Below, in pieces: positions 9,020 to 17,625 of a DNA stretch of 64,000 nucleotides. How positions within the stretch are numbered: the stretch's first letter is position 1; the number at the start of each line of letters is the position of its first letter. This DNA is from Janibacter sp. DB-40 (GTDB lineage: Bacteria > Actinomycetota > Actinomycetes > Actinomycetales > Dermatophilaceae). The position numbers and the translations under genes are program-made. Where the stretch lies: the NCBI RefSeq assembly GCF_029510815.1, contig NZ_CP120360.1, forward strand, positions 1,302,001-1,366,000, given 5' to 3'. The notes below the pieces were generated by a model, which was not told the DNA's origin, did no database searches, and worked only from the letters and a program-made list of their open reading frames with translations.

Positions 9020-10666
9020 CTAGGGCTTGGGGGCCCGGCGCGCAGACCTCAGCTCGCTGCGCCGGACCTTGCCGGTCGTGGTCATCGGCAGCTCGTCGAT
9101 GAACTCCACCTCGCGGGGGTACTCGTAGGTCGCGAGGCGGGCGCGCACGTGCGCCCGGATCTCGCCGGCCAGCTCGTCGGAGGGTGAGTACGCGTCAGCG
9201 AGCTTGACGAAGACCTTGACCACCTCGCCGCGCAGCTCGTCGGGGACGCCGACAGCGGCGACCATCGCCACGGCCGGGTGCCCGATGACGCACTCTTCGA
9301 TCTCGGCCGGACCGATCCGGTACCCAGCGGATGTGATCACGTCGTCCTCGCGACTGCTGAACCAGAAGTAGCCGTCCTCGTCGACGCTCCCCAGGTCGCC
9401 GGTGCGCAGCCAGCGATGAGGCTGGTCGTCGCTTCCCGTGATGGTCGTGAACTTGTCCTCCGTGGCGCCGGGGTTGTTCCAGTACCCGAGCATCACGACG
9501 GGGTCGTCGGCACGCAGCACGATCTCCCCCTCGGTCCCGGGAGCGGCCAGCTCGCCGTCGGCTCCGAGCACCGCGACATGGTGACCGGGGTAGGGCAGGC
9601 CCATCGACCCGGGACGCACGTCCCAGACCGCGGAGCTGTTGCCCACGAGGATGTTCGCCTCGGTCTGGCCGTAGATCTCGTTGATGTCCACGCCGAAACG
9701 CTCCCGGCTCCAGGCCAGCATCTCGCCTCCGAGGGGCTCGCCCCCACTCATGATGACGCGAAGGGAGTGGGCCAGGTCCGGTAGGTCTGCCTGCCGCATC
9801 ATCTTCAACGCCGTCGGCGGCAGGAAGGTCGCGGTGACCTCGTGCTCGACCATCAGGCGCAGGGCGGACTCCGGCTCGAAGCGCGCCTTCGGTGTGGCGA
9901 TGACCGGCCGTCCGTGGAACCAGGCCGGCATGAGCACGTCGAAGAGCCCGCCGATCCACGCCCAGTCCGCCGGGGTCCAGATCCGATCGCCCTCCCGGGG
10001 GAAGTAGTCGTACATCAGCTCGAAGCCGGGCAAGTGCCCCAGCAGCACCCGGTGGGCATGCAGTGCGCCCTTCGGTGCCCCGGTCGTGCCGGAGGTGTAG
10101 ATGATCACGGCCGGGTCCTCGGACCTCGTCGCCTCCGCCTCGAAGCCGAAGGGGGCGTCCTCCATCAGTCCTTCCAGCGTGACGTGCTCGCCCCCCGGTT
10201 GCCCGCCGGCGACCACGATGTCGACACCGTCGAGGTCCCGGGTCACCTCGACGACGAGCTCGAGGCTCGCCGGGTCGGTGATGACGACCCGGGTGCCGCT
10301 GTCGCCCAGCCGGTAGCCGAGGGCCTGCGGACCGAAGAGCTGGGTCAGCGGGATCGCGATCGCACCGAGCTTGTAGGTGGCCAGGTGAGCGATCCCGCAG
10401 GCCAGTCCCTGAGGGAGCATCACCGCGACCCGGTCGCCTCGGGACACTCCGAGCCGCTGCAGACCTCCGGCCAGATGATCCGATTGCTCGGTCAGGTCCC
10501 CGAAGGTGTAGCGGCGGATCTGCTCGCCGACCACCTCGACGAGGGCGAGTGCCTCCTGGTCCTGCTCGGTCGAGCACGCCGTGCCGATGTTGAACTGCTC
10601 CGGGACGTCCCAGCGAAAGCCCTCTGTCAGGCTGGCGTGCGTCGCTCCGGCGATCCTCTCGATCAT
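9020..10666 (-). CDS. Acyl-CoA synthetase, AMP-binding (acetyl/medium-chain type)
   Basis: 548-residue adenylate-forming CoA ligase. Visible: YTSGTTGAPKGALHAH nucleotide loop, ADWAWIGGLFD and GQTEANILVGN, the hinge WLRTGDLGSVDEDGYFWF with SSREDDVITSAGYRIGP, and the C-terminal TTTGKVRRSELR with the acyl-adenylation lysine. These segments resemble the AcsA/ACSM (acetate or medium-chain) group. Start at 10666 chosen because GGGAGGACATCCGC sits directly before this ATG; the open frame runs on 5' into the symporter gene. Located between a sodium symporter and an APC permease in the HMG-CoA reductase cluster, so it may activate the imported acid or acetoacetate. Confidence 0.9.
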   Translation of the reverse strand: MIERIAGATHASLTEGFRWDVPEQFNIGTACSTEQDQEALALVEVVGEQIRRYTFGDLTEQSDHLAGGLQRLGVSRGDRVAVMLPQGLACGIAHLATYKLGAIAIPLTQLFGPQALGYRLGDSGTRVVITDPASLELVVEVTRDLDGVDIVVAGGQPGGEHVTLEGLMEDAPFGFEAEATRSEDPAVIIYTSGTTGAPKGALHAHRVLLGHLPGFELMYDYFPREGDRIWTPADWAWIGGLFDVLMPAWFHGRPVIATPKARFEPESALRLMVEHEVTATFLPPTALKMMRQADLPDLAHSLRVIMSGGEPLGGEMLAWSRERFGVDINEIYGQTEANILVGNSSAVWDVRPGSMGLPYPGHHVAVLGADGELAAPGTEGEIVLRADDPVVMLGYWNNPGATEDKFTTITGSDDQPHRWLRTGDLGSVDEDGYFWFSSREDDVITSAGYRIGPAEIEECVIGHPAVAMVAAVGVPDELRGEVVKVFVKLADAYSPSDELAGEIRAHVRARLATYEYPREVEFIDELPMTTTGKVRRSELRSARRAPKP

Positions 10667-10685
10667 GCGGATGTCCTCCCTTCGC

Positions 10686-12191
10686 TCAGACGTTCTGCGG
10701 CGCGGGGACGGGCTCATGGCCGGGACCACCCTCGATGACACTCGCGAGGTGGGGTTCGGGATCTGTGGCACGACCTCGGGTCGCCATCGAGACGCCGATG
10801 TAGACGATCAGGGTGACCGCGAAGACGAAGGCTCCGACGATGACTCCCTCCGGCAGCGGTGTCCATCCGTACTTGCCGCCGACCTCGAGCACGAAGTTGA
10901 GGACGATGCCGATCAGGGCGCTGGAGATGGCCGCCTCCTTCGTGCCGCCCTGCCACATCATCCCGAGCACCAGCGCCGGGAAGAGGCTGGCGGCGAAGGT
11001 GCCCCAACCGAAGGTGCCTAGCAGGGCCACGACGTTGCCGATGTAGAGGGCGAAGGCGGTCGAGAGCACGAGGAGCACGGCGACGGCGATGCGGCTCCAC
11101 AGCAGCTCGCGACGGACCGTGATGTTGAATGCGCGAGGGATGTCGCGCACGGCGCTGGCCGCGCCCAGGGTCAGGAAGCTCGACCCGGTGGACATGATCG
11201 CCGCGAGCAGACCGGCGATGACCAGACCTGCGACGACCGGGGGCGTGAAGTCGGTCAGGTACTGGGTGAAGGACTCGTCGGGGGAGTCCATCGCGGGGAA
11301 CTCACCGCGCAGGGTGAGCACCGAGACGGCGGAACCGATCCCGACGACCATCAGAGTGGTGATCGCGTAGCCGGTCCCGCTGATGAGCGGTCCCCAACGC
11401 AGGCTGTTGCGCTCCTTGAGCATGAGGAACTTGGTCAGGCCGTGCGGCTGGGCAGAGCCGCCGAGGCTGAAGAGGAAGATCCAGCAGGGGATGGTCACCC
11501 ACGGCGAGAGGCCGAAGGGCGTCGCCAGATCGGGTGCCTCGGCCTGCAGTGTCCGGGTCATCGATGCGATGCCGCCGCCGCTCTCCAGGGCGTAGTAGAA
11601 GGCGACGAAGGAGACCACGAGCATCAGCACGCCCTGGAAGAGGTCGGTGTACACGCCGGCGAGGATGCCGCCACCGATGACGTAGAGCCCGAGGACGGCC
11701 ATGCCGATGATGGCGCCGGTGGTGGTGCTGACCTCGAAGATGGCGGCCACGACGATGCCCATCGCCAGCACCTGGGTCCCGAGATAGCCGAGGACGCCCA
11801 GCGCCACGGTCAGTCCCATGACGCCGCGTGCGACCGGGCTCTTGTAGCGCAGCTCCGCCACGTCACCGACGGTGTACATCTCACCCATGTCACCGACGCC
11901 CATCATCCGCTTGCCGAGCATGAGCCAGGTCAGAGCGAAGCCGAGAGGCGTGGCGATCATGACTCCGGAGACGAACCCGTAGCCGCCGGCGGTGACCGTC
12001 GAGGTGCCGCCGACGACGCCGAAGCCGCTCTGGATGGAGGAGAAGACGGCGACCGCCATGACGATGACGCCGAGGCTGCGGCCGGCGATGTAGAAGTCGC
12101 CGCTCGTCTTGGTGCGGCCGGTGGCCCACAGGCCGATGAGGAGGATGACGACCAGGTAGGCCGCGACGATCGAGACGATGGTGAGGTTCAT
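10686..12191 (-). CDS. Sodium:solute symporter (SSS family)
   Basis: 501-residue SSS-family transporter with about 13 helices. The N-terminal SGDFYIAGRSLG and the helix 8 region GLVIAGLLAAIMSTGSSFL (Na2-site serine-rich motif) are diagnostic. Its start overlaps the upstream 131-residue membrane protein by 4 bp (ATGA). Substrate is not deducible; monocarboxylates are frequent for this group and mevalonate or a related acid is suggested by the neighbouring HMG-CoA reductase. Confidence 0.9.
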   Translation of the reverse strand: MNLTIVSIVAAYLVVILLIGLWATGRTKTSGDFYIAGRSLGVIVMAVAVFSSIQSGFGVVGGTSTVTAGGYGFVSGVMIATPLGFALTWLMLGKRMMGVGDMGEMYTVGDVAELRYKSPVARGVMGLTVALGVLGYLGTQVLAMGIVVAAIFEVSTTTGAIIGMAVLGLYVIGGGILAGVYTDLFQGVLMLVVSFVAFYYALESGGGIASMTRTLQAEAPDLATPFGLSPWVTIPCWIFLFSLGGSAQPHGLTKFLMLKERNSLRWGPLISGTGYAITTLMVVGIGSAVSVLTLRGEFPAMDSPDESFTQYLTDFTPPVVAGLVIAGLLAAIMSTGSSFLTLGAASAVRDIPRAFNITVRRELLWSRIAVAVLLVLSTAFALYIGNVVALLGTFGWGTFAASLFPALVLGMMWQGGTKEAAISSALIGIVLNFVLEVGGKYGWTPLPEGVIVGAFVFAVTLIVYIGVSMATRGRATDPEPHLASVIEGGPGHEPVPAPQNV

Positions 12192-12583
12192 GAGTGGTCT
12201 CCGGTGGTGGCGTCGGTCATGATCCGCCGGTGGAAGATGGCGTAGCAGGCGGCCACGATCAGGCCGAATGGCCAGATCGCGAGGAAGTAGACGGCGGTGG
12301 CGGGCACGAGCCCGAGGACCAGGTCCCTGCTTGATCCGGGATCATCTGCCATGGCGGCCTCGAGCCAGACGTAGAGGGCGATGTAGATGATCGGCACGGC
12401 GATCCCGTACGCGAGCAGCACTGCGTCCTTCCCGCGCCGACTGCCGACGCCGAGCAGGATGATGACGCCGATGACGATGAGGTAGGGGTAGAGCACCACG
12501 CGCCACGAGGCGGTGAGCATCCCGACGAGCATGATGGTGACGAGCACGAGCAGCAGCGTCACGAGTCGATCGGTTGATCGCAT
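12188..12583 (-). CDS. Small four-helix membrane protein, partner of the symporter
   Basis: 131 residues with four predicted helices (LVTLLLVLVTIMLVGML; VVLYPYLIVIGVIILLGV; LLAYGIAVPIIYIALYVW; LGLVPATAVYFLAIWPFG). I do not recognise the family. It lies between HMG-CoA reductase and the SSS symporter and overlaps the symporter start by 4 bp, as the small DUF4212 or YhdT-type subunits do with their symporters. A small accessory subunit is a plausible role, by context only. Confidence 0.75.
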   Translation of the reverse strand: MRSTDRLVTLLLVLVTIMLVGMLTASWRVVLYPYLIVIGVIILLGVGSRRGKDAVLLAYGIAVPIIYIALYVWLEAAMADDPGSSRDLVLGLVPATAVYFLAIWPFGLIVAACYAIFHRRIMTDATTGDHS

Positions 12584-12611
12584 GTTGGTTCTCCTTTGTG
12601 GACGGGTGCCG

Positions 12612-13799
12612 TCAGGTCGCGTCGGTGTGACCCGACGAAGCCGAGGCGACGCTGCGTCGGTGCAAGGTCATGTGGCCGCGCTGGATGCCCTCGGTGGCCA
12701 GTGCGCGAAGGGCGGCGACGTTCTGGGCGAGCCCGACCGAGGTGATGACCTCGGCCAGTCGTTCCGCGCCGGTGATCCCCATGAGGCGCAGCGCCGCTCC
12801 GGCGCTCGGGTGGGTCTTGGTCGCCCCGCCGATGATGCCGACGGCCATCGGGAGCTCGAGGCTGACGGACAGGTTGCCGTCGGCGTCCTCCTCGAAGTGG
12901 GAGAGGGCCGAGTACCGCCCTTCGGCGGTGACTGCGTGGGAGTGCGCGCCGGCCTCGATGGCACGGGTGTCGTTGCCGGTGGCCAGGGCGACCGCGGTGA
13001 TGCCGTTCATGATCCCCTTGTTGTGGGTGGCTGCCCGGTAGGGGTCCGCCTCGGCGAGCGCGGCCGCGGCCACCATGTCCCGCACCACCTGCGGCCCACC
13101 GATCTCCTGGACGTCGAGCACGGCGTGGGCACGTGTCAGTCGCCGGTCCGCCTTGTTGGTCAGGATGCGCAGGAGTGCGCGGCCGCCGGCCAGCTCGGCG
13201 ATCCGGGGCGCCAGCGCCTCGGCCATGGTGTTCACCGCATTCGCACCCATGGCGTCGCGGACGTCGACGACGAGATGGACAACCACGTGGGTGCCGACAC
13301 GGGTCTGCACTGTGCGCACGACGAGGTCACGGACCCCACCACCGAAGGAGACGAGCGCGGGGTCCTGCTCGTCCCCGGCGGCCATGAGCTCCTCTCGCGC
13401 GGCCAGGACGCGCAGGCGGGCGGCCTGCGGGTCGGCCACGTCCACCACCTGGATCTGCGCCTGCATCATCGGGGCGCTGCAGGAGGCGTGGAACCCACCT
13501 GTGGGGCGGGCGATGCGTGCAGCGTGGCTCGCGGCCGCGACGACGGAGGGCTCCTCGGTCGCCATCGGCACGAGCACCTCGACGTCGTTGACGATGAAGT
13601 TCGTGGCGACACCGACCGGTACTCCGAAGACGCCGACCACGTTCTCGATCATGTGGTCTGCGCGGTCGACGGTCAGGCCCCCTTCGTCCGCCAGGGCCTC
13701 GAGTCCTCCCTCCGGGAGACCGGCGGCGGCGAGGGCCAGGCTGCGACGGTCGGCGGGGGATCGGTGCCGGAAGTCCGTCGGCCTGCTGGTCGTGCCCAT
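12612..13799 (-). CDS. mvaA: Hydroxymethylglutaryl-CoA reductase, class II (degradative type)
   Basis: 395-residue class II HMG-CoA reductase interconverting mevalonate and HMG-CoA. ENVVGVFGVPVGVATNF holds the catalytic Glu, DAMGANAVNTMAE is the HMGR signature, THNKGIMNGI supplies the catalytic Lys, and the C-terminal QRGHMTLH holds the catalytic His. No mevalonate-pathway biosynthesis genes flank it; instead there are a symporter, CoA ligase and PucR regulator, which fits catabolic use of mevalonate as with Pseudomonas mevalonii mvaA. The HMG-CoA lyase normally paired with it is not in the window. ATG 13799 follows GAGGGAGCAGCGC. Confidence 0.92.
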   Translation of the reverse strand: MGTTSRPTDFRHRSPADRRSLALAAAGLPEGGLEALADEGGLTVDRADHMIENVVGVFGVPVGVATNFIVNDVEVLVPMATEEPSVVAAASHAARIARPTGGFHASCSAPMMQAQIQVVDVADPQAARLRVLAAREELMAAGDEQDPALVSFGGGVRDLVVRTVQTRVGTHVVVHLVVDVRDAMGANAVNTMAEALAPRIAELAGGRALLRILTNKADRRLTRAHAVLDVQEIGGPQVVRDMVAAAALAEADPYRAATHNKGIMNGITAVALATGNDTRAIEAGAHSHAVTAEGRYSALSHFEEDADGNLSVSLELPMAVGIIGGATKTHPSAGAALRLMGITGAERLAEVITSVGLAQNVAALRALATEGIQRGHMTLHRRSVASASSGHTDAT

Positions 13800-13910
13800 G
13801 CGCTGCTCCCTCGTGACGGCAGCGTGCCGCCGGTCAGCGGCGCCGCTGGTGGTCCGGCGATCGCCCGCCGGTGATGACTCACGCTAGGGAGGGCGTGACC
13901 CAGAACACAG

Positions 13911-13951
13911 AGACGATCCATCCATCGTCTGCGGGGGTGAGTGGATGGATC
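13911..13951 (-). promoter_or_regulatory. Nested inverted repeats upstream of HMG-CoA reductase
   Basis: Two overlapping perfect dyads between the regulator stop and the reductase start: AGACGAT-N6-ATCGTCT (13911-13930) and GATCCATCC-N19-GGATGGATC (13915-13951). They cannot both pair at once. Candidate binding site for the adjacent PucR-type activator, or a structure at the regulator's 3' end. Confidence 0.5.
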
Positions 13952-13953
13952 CT

Positions 13954-15876
13954 CTACTTCGGGTGGATGAGGCCGTGCATCCGGGTGGCCACCGAGATCC
14001 GGAAGAGGAGCTCCGGCTCCCGCCAGTCCTCGCCGAGGAGCGAGGTGATCCGCTCCAGCCGCTGCAGCACGGTGTTGACGTGCACGTGCAGCCGGCGGGC
14101 GGTCCGCGTGGGGCTGGACTGGGCGTCGATGAAGGCCGCCAGCGTCGTCAGCAGGTCGCCGCCGTGACCGGCGTCCCAGGAGATGACGGGGCCGACCACG
14201 ACGTCGATGAACTCCTGTGGGTCCGCGCCACCGGCTCCGAACATCGCGAGGTACGGCGTGTAGGCGCGCACGTCGGCGACACCGTCGCTCCGGCCCATCG
14301 TCTCGAGGAGCGCGGCGCACCGACGTGCGGTCTGGAAGGCAGCGGCCACGTCCTCGACCTCGGTGATCGGCTGACCGGCCACCGCGAGCACGTGGTCCGT
14401 GCACCGTCGCGCGAGGTGCTGCCGCATCGCGTCCGCGGCCCCGGGGGCATCGACGTCGCTGGTGAGCGCCACCAGGAGCCCGTTCTCCTCGCCCACGAGG
14501 ATGCTCGTGGGCAGTGCCCGCACCGCCTCCAGGGATGGGCGACGGGCCTCGGCGGAAACCGCCAGAAGCACCAGCGAGCTCACTCGATCGAGGTGGATGC
14601 CGCGCCCGCGCGCCCGGGTCGTGATGGTCGCCGGGTCCTGGCTGCGGGGATGGAGCAGGTCCGAGAGGATCTCGTCGCTGACCCTGTTCTCGGCGTCGAG
14701 GATCGCGTCCTGCTTGATCGTCACCAGGGCCATGATCTGCGCGGCGCGCTCGGCGGTGCGCCGCTCGACCGGGCCGAGCTCCCGCTCGCCGGGGCCGAGC
14801 AGGAGGGCGCCCAGGAGGGCGTCGTCCGAGACGACGGTAACCGCGAACTCGACCTCGTCGTCGGGCTCGACGGGCACACACCGGCCGGAACGACGGCTCC
14901 GGGCGATGGCCTCACGCACGGGGCCCGTGGGCAGGGCCGGAGCCCGCGCATCACCACCGGCGAAGGGGGCGTCCGCCACCAGCACGAGGTCCCGGCCGAG
15001 GATGACGACGCGTCGGCCGAGGGAGTGGCTGAGAGTCTCGGCGATCTCCCGGGCGGACCCACCGCCGACGACGACGGAGGTGAGGTCCTCGTGGACCCGG
15101 CTGGCACGCTCGGTGGCGGCGAGGTTCTCGGAGAGCACGGTGGTCGCCTCGCGAGCGGCCTTGGCGGCGGCCTGGGTCGTCTCGAGCAGTCGCGCTGTCT
15201 GCAGCACGATGGCGGCGTGGTCGGCGAATGCGCCGAGCAGGGCGATCTCGTCAGGACTGAACTCGTAGCTGGTGCGGTTGGCGGCGAAAAGCGCTCCGAG
15301 GACCTCGGTACCGGCCAGGAGTGGTACGCCGAGCAACGACCGCAGGCCTTCCGCCGCCACGGCCTTGTCGACGCTCTCTCCATGGGGTACCTCGAGGTGC
15401 TCCTGGTAGTCCGAGGTCCATTGCGGAGTCCTCTGCGTGACCACCCGGGTGGCCAGACCGACGCCCACCGGGACGACGAGATCACGCAGCTCCGGGGCGA
15501 CGACACCCGAGGTGGTGCGCACGCGCAGGGCGTTGTCATGGTGCCCCGTCAGGTAGGCGACGTCGGCGCCGAGAAGTCGGCGTGCACGGTCCACGATCCG
15601 CTCGAGGAGGGTGTCGACGTCGCGCAGCTCGGCGAGCTCGCGCACGCCGGAGAGGATCGCGGACAGTTCCTGCTCACGTCGCCGCCAGCGGCGGAATGAG
15701 ATGCGCACCTGGTCGGCCTGGCGTGCGAGGTGCTCGCTGGCCGCGGTGGAGATGCCCTCTGCCGCCAGCGCGGTGTGGATGCTCGTGCCCGATGCGTCGT
15801 CGGAGACGATGAGATCGAGGAGTGCCGAGACGGCGTCGACGGATACCGACTCGTGGGGAAGTGAGCCGCCGGTCAT
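13954..15876 (-). CDS. PucR-type transcriptional regulator with GAF domain
   Basis: About 640 residues. A short N-terminal helical part is followed by a GAF sensor domain (from ILSGVRELAELRDVDTLLERIV through LLGVPLLAGTEVLGALFAANR), a middle region, and a C-terminal PucR/CdaR helix-turn-helix with TARRLHVHVNTVLQRLERI. Such proteins activate catabolic operons in response to small molecules. It lies just upstream of HMG-CoA reductase on the same strand, 154 bp away. Start at 15876 (MTGGSLPHES) is preferred over an upstream in-frame ATG at 15960, which would overlap the divergent gene; the start is uncertain. Probable regulator of the mvaA-symporter-ligase cluster. Confidence 0.82.
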   Translation of the reverse strand: MTGGSLPHESVSVDAVSALLDLIVSDDASGTSIHTALAAEGISTAASEHLARQADQVRISFRRWRRREQELSAILSGVRELAELRDVDTLLERIVDRARRLLGADVAYLTGHHDNALRVRTTSGVVAPELRDLVVPVGVGLATRVVTQRTPQWTSDYQEHLEVPHGESVDKAVAAEGLRSLLGVPLLAGTEVLGALFAANRTSYEFSPDEIALLGAFADHAAIVLQTARLLETTQAAAKAAREATTVLSENLAATERASRVHEDLTSVVVGGGSAREIAETLSHSLGRRVVILGRDLVLVADAPFAGGDARAPALPTGPVREAIARSRRSGRCVPVEPDDEVEFAVTVVSDDALLGALLLGPGERELGPVERRTAERAAQIMALVTIKQDAILDAENRVSDEILSDLLHPRSQDPATITTRARGRGIHLDRVSSLVLLAVSAEARRPSLEAVRALPTSILVGEENGLLVALTSDVDAPGAADAMRQHLARRCTDHVLAVAGQPITEVEDVAAAFQTARRCAALLETMGRSDGVADVRAYTPYLAMFGAGGADPQEFIDVVVGPVISWDAGHGGDLLTTLAAFIDAQSSPTRTARRLHVHVNTVLQRLERITSLLGEDWREPELLFRISVATRMHGLIHPK

Positions 15877-15948
15877 GGTCTGGCAGCGTAGCGCTGTGCT
15901 GGGCTCGTTCCGGTGGACACCCTCACCGAAGCGGAGCAGGGTTCCAAC

Positions 15949-17004
15949 ATGCGCACACACATCGCTGCCCTGTCCGCCCTCCTCACCCTCCCGCTCGCCG
16001 CGACCGCGTCGGCGGCAGCACCCCCTTCGTCCTCGGACTGGGAGGTGGGCGTCGTCGACTCCGACCAGAGCTTCCGCGGGCTGGACGCCGTCGACCGGGA
16101 TACCGCCTGGGTCGCCGGCGGCAGCGTCAGCGGTGGCGCCGGGTCGGTCTACCGGACCACCGATGGCGGCGAGACGTGGCAGGACGTGCGCCCGCCCGGC
16201 AGCGACGGGCTGATGTTCCGGGACGTCGAGGCGCGTGATGACGACACCGCTGTGGTCCTCGCGATCGGGCCGGGGGAGGCCTCACGGGTCTACCGGACCA
16301 CCGACGGCGGGCAGTCGTGGGAGGAGGCCTTCCGCAACCAGGAAGAAGCCGCCTTCTTCAACTGCATCGACTTCGCGCCCGGTGACCGCGTCGGGCTCGG
16401 GGTGAGCGATCCGGTCGACGGGAAGTTCCGCATCATCCGCACCACCGACGGGGGAGCGAGCTGGGAGGTGCTGCCGGACGCGGGCATGCCGGACTCGAGC
16501 GGCGAGGTGAACTTCTCCGCCAGCGGCGACTGCCTGACGATGACCGGGCACGACGCGTGGTTCGGCGCCGGCGGTGAGGACGCCCGGGTCTACCACTCCG
16601 ACGACCGCGGCACCACGTGGGAAGCCGGCGATGCCGCGCTGCCCAGCGGTGCGGCCGCCGGTGTCTTCGCGCTCGACTTCGCCAACCCCAGGCAGGGGAT
16701 CGCAGTCGGTGGCGACTTCGCCGACCCGAGCGCCGGTACCAGCTCGACCAGCGGTGACGGCCGTCAGTGGGACGGAGCCGGCGAACTCACCCACCTCGGC
16801 GAGGACGTCGCCTGGATCAACCGTGGCCGGGCCACTGCGTTGACCGTCGGCGAAGGGGGCGGCACCGGTGGCACGAGCATCACCCACGACGGTGGCCGGA
16901 CGTGGGAGCGGATCGGCGACGAGGCCTTCCACACGCTGGATTGCGTGCCCTCGGGGGAGTGCTGGGCTGCCGGTGGCGACGGGCGCGTGGGGCGCAGTAT
17001 TTGA
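15949..17004 (+). CDS. Secreted BNR/YCF48-like beta-propeller protein
   Basis: 351 residues with a signal peptide (MRTHIAALSALLTLPL, then ATASAAA) and five Asp-box/BNR-type repeats: RTTDGGETW, RTTDGGQSW, RTTDGGASW, HSDDRGTTW and THDGGRTW. The repeats predict a seven-blade-type propeller as in sialidase-like or photosystem stability factor YCF48-like proteins. No catalytic residues can be assigned. ATG 15949 is favoured because it starts the signal peptide; a GTG at 15913 is in frame. The C terminus ends abruptly in GRVGRSI beside an A/T-rich tract. Exported protein of unknown role. Confidence 0.8.
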   Translation: MRTHIAALSALLTLPLAATASAAAPPSSSDWEVGVVDSDQSFRGLDAVDRDTAWVAGGSVSGGAGSVYRTTDGGETWQDVRPPGSDGLMFRDVEARDDDTAVVLAIGPGEASRVYRTTDGGQSWEEAFRNQEEAAFFNCIDFAPGDRVGLGVSDPVDGKFRIIRTTDGGASWEVLPDAGMPDSSGEVNFSASGDCLTMTGHDAWFGAGGEDARVYHSDDRGTTWEAGDAALPSGAAAGVFALDFANPRQGIAVGGDFADPSAGTSSTSGDGRQWDGAGELTHLGEDVAWINRGRATALTVGEGGGTGGTSITHDGGRTWERIGDEAFHTLDCVPSGECWAAGGDGRVGRSI

Positions 17005-17042
17005 AACAAAAACACGAAATTGATAGTATTTTTTCGTCCACC
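17005..17042. other. Short A/T-rich tract in high-GC surroundings
   Basis: About 38 bases after the propeller stop are roughly 75% A+T (TTGAAACAAAAACACG, then a run of six T). They stand out from the roughly 70% GC background and lie in the 220-bp gap before the next gene. No gene is seen in the gap. Confidence 0.6.
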
Positions 17043-17226
17043 GCAGGACAACGAAGGGGAGTGACCGGGGCGTCGTGCCCAGCAGAGAAGTAGAGCTGCT
17101 GTCCGGCGTGGAAGCCATTGTGCTGCTTGGTCGCTCGGGGGATCGCCGATGCGGTCTGGTCACCGCTCGGCACGCCGGGTGGGGACGTCCTTCGCGCGAC
17201 GTACCAACTCATCCGGGGGGATGTCC

Positions 17227-17601
17227 ATGTTCTTCAAGGCCTTCATCACGTCTGCCCTCGTGGCATTCCTGGGGGCTCTCGTCGTGGGGGTGGCGATCCT
17301 GCCGGGAGTGATGACCCAGCAGGCGCGCACGGTGGAGTTCACCACTGTCGAGCCGAGCGCCGCGGTGCCGGCCGCTCCGATGGGTGCGCTGGAGGCGGCT
17401 CTCGCCCATGCCGAGGCGCACGGCCTCACCGACTGCGTGGACCCGGCGCACGCCCGTCTGGACGACGTGGTTCTGACCGTTCCCGGTGACGCCGGCGCCG
17501 ACGTGGTCATCACCGAGGTCGGCTTCGACGAGGCCCTGGTGTCCGGCGAGCTGGGCCGGTGGAACGTGCTGGCATGCGCGGTGGCCGACCGTGCGCCGTG
17601 A
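17227..17601 (+). CDS. Small membrane-anchored exported protein, unknown function
   Basis: 124 residues: N-terminal FFKAFITSALVAFLGALVVGVAIL membrane segment (split here only by reading) then an extracytoplasmic part with two Cys (TDCVDPA and VLACAV) that could pair. ATG 17227 is placed 6 bp after a GGGGGG site; ATG 17221 is too close to it. No family recognised. Single gene followed by a convergent hydrolase. Confidence 0.6.
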   Translation: MFFKAFITSALVAFLGALVVGVAILPGVMTQQARTVEFTTVEPSAAVPAAPMGALEAALAHAEAHGLTDCVDPAHARLDDVVLTVPGDAGADVVITEVGFDEALVSGELGRWNVLACAVADRAP

Positions 17602-17625
17602 GCCCGGCCCGCCGTCGCCCCGGCG

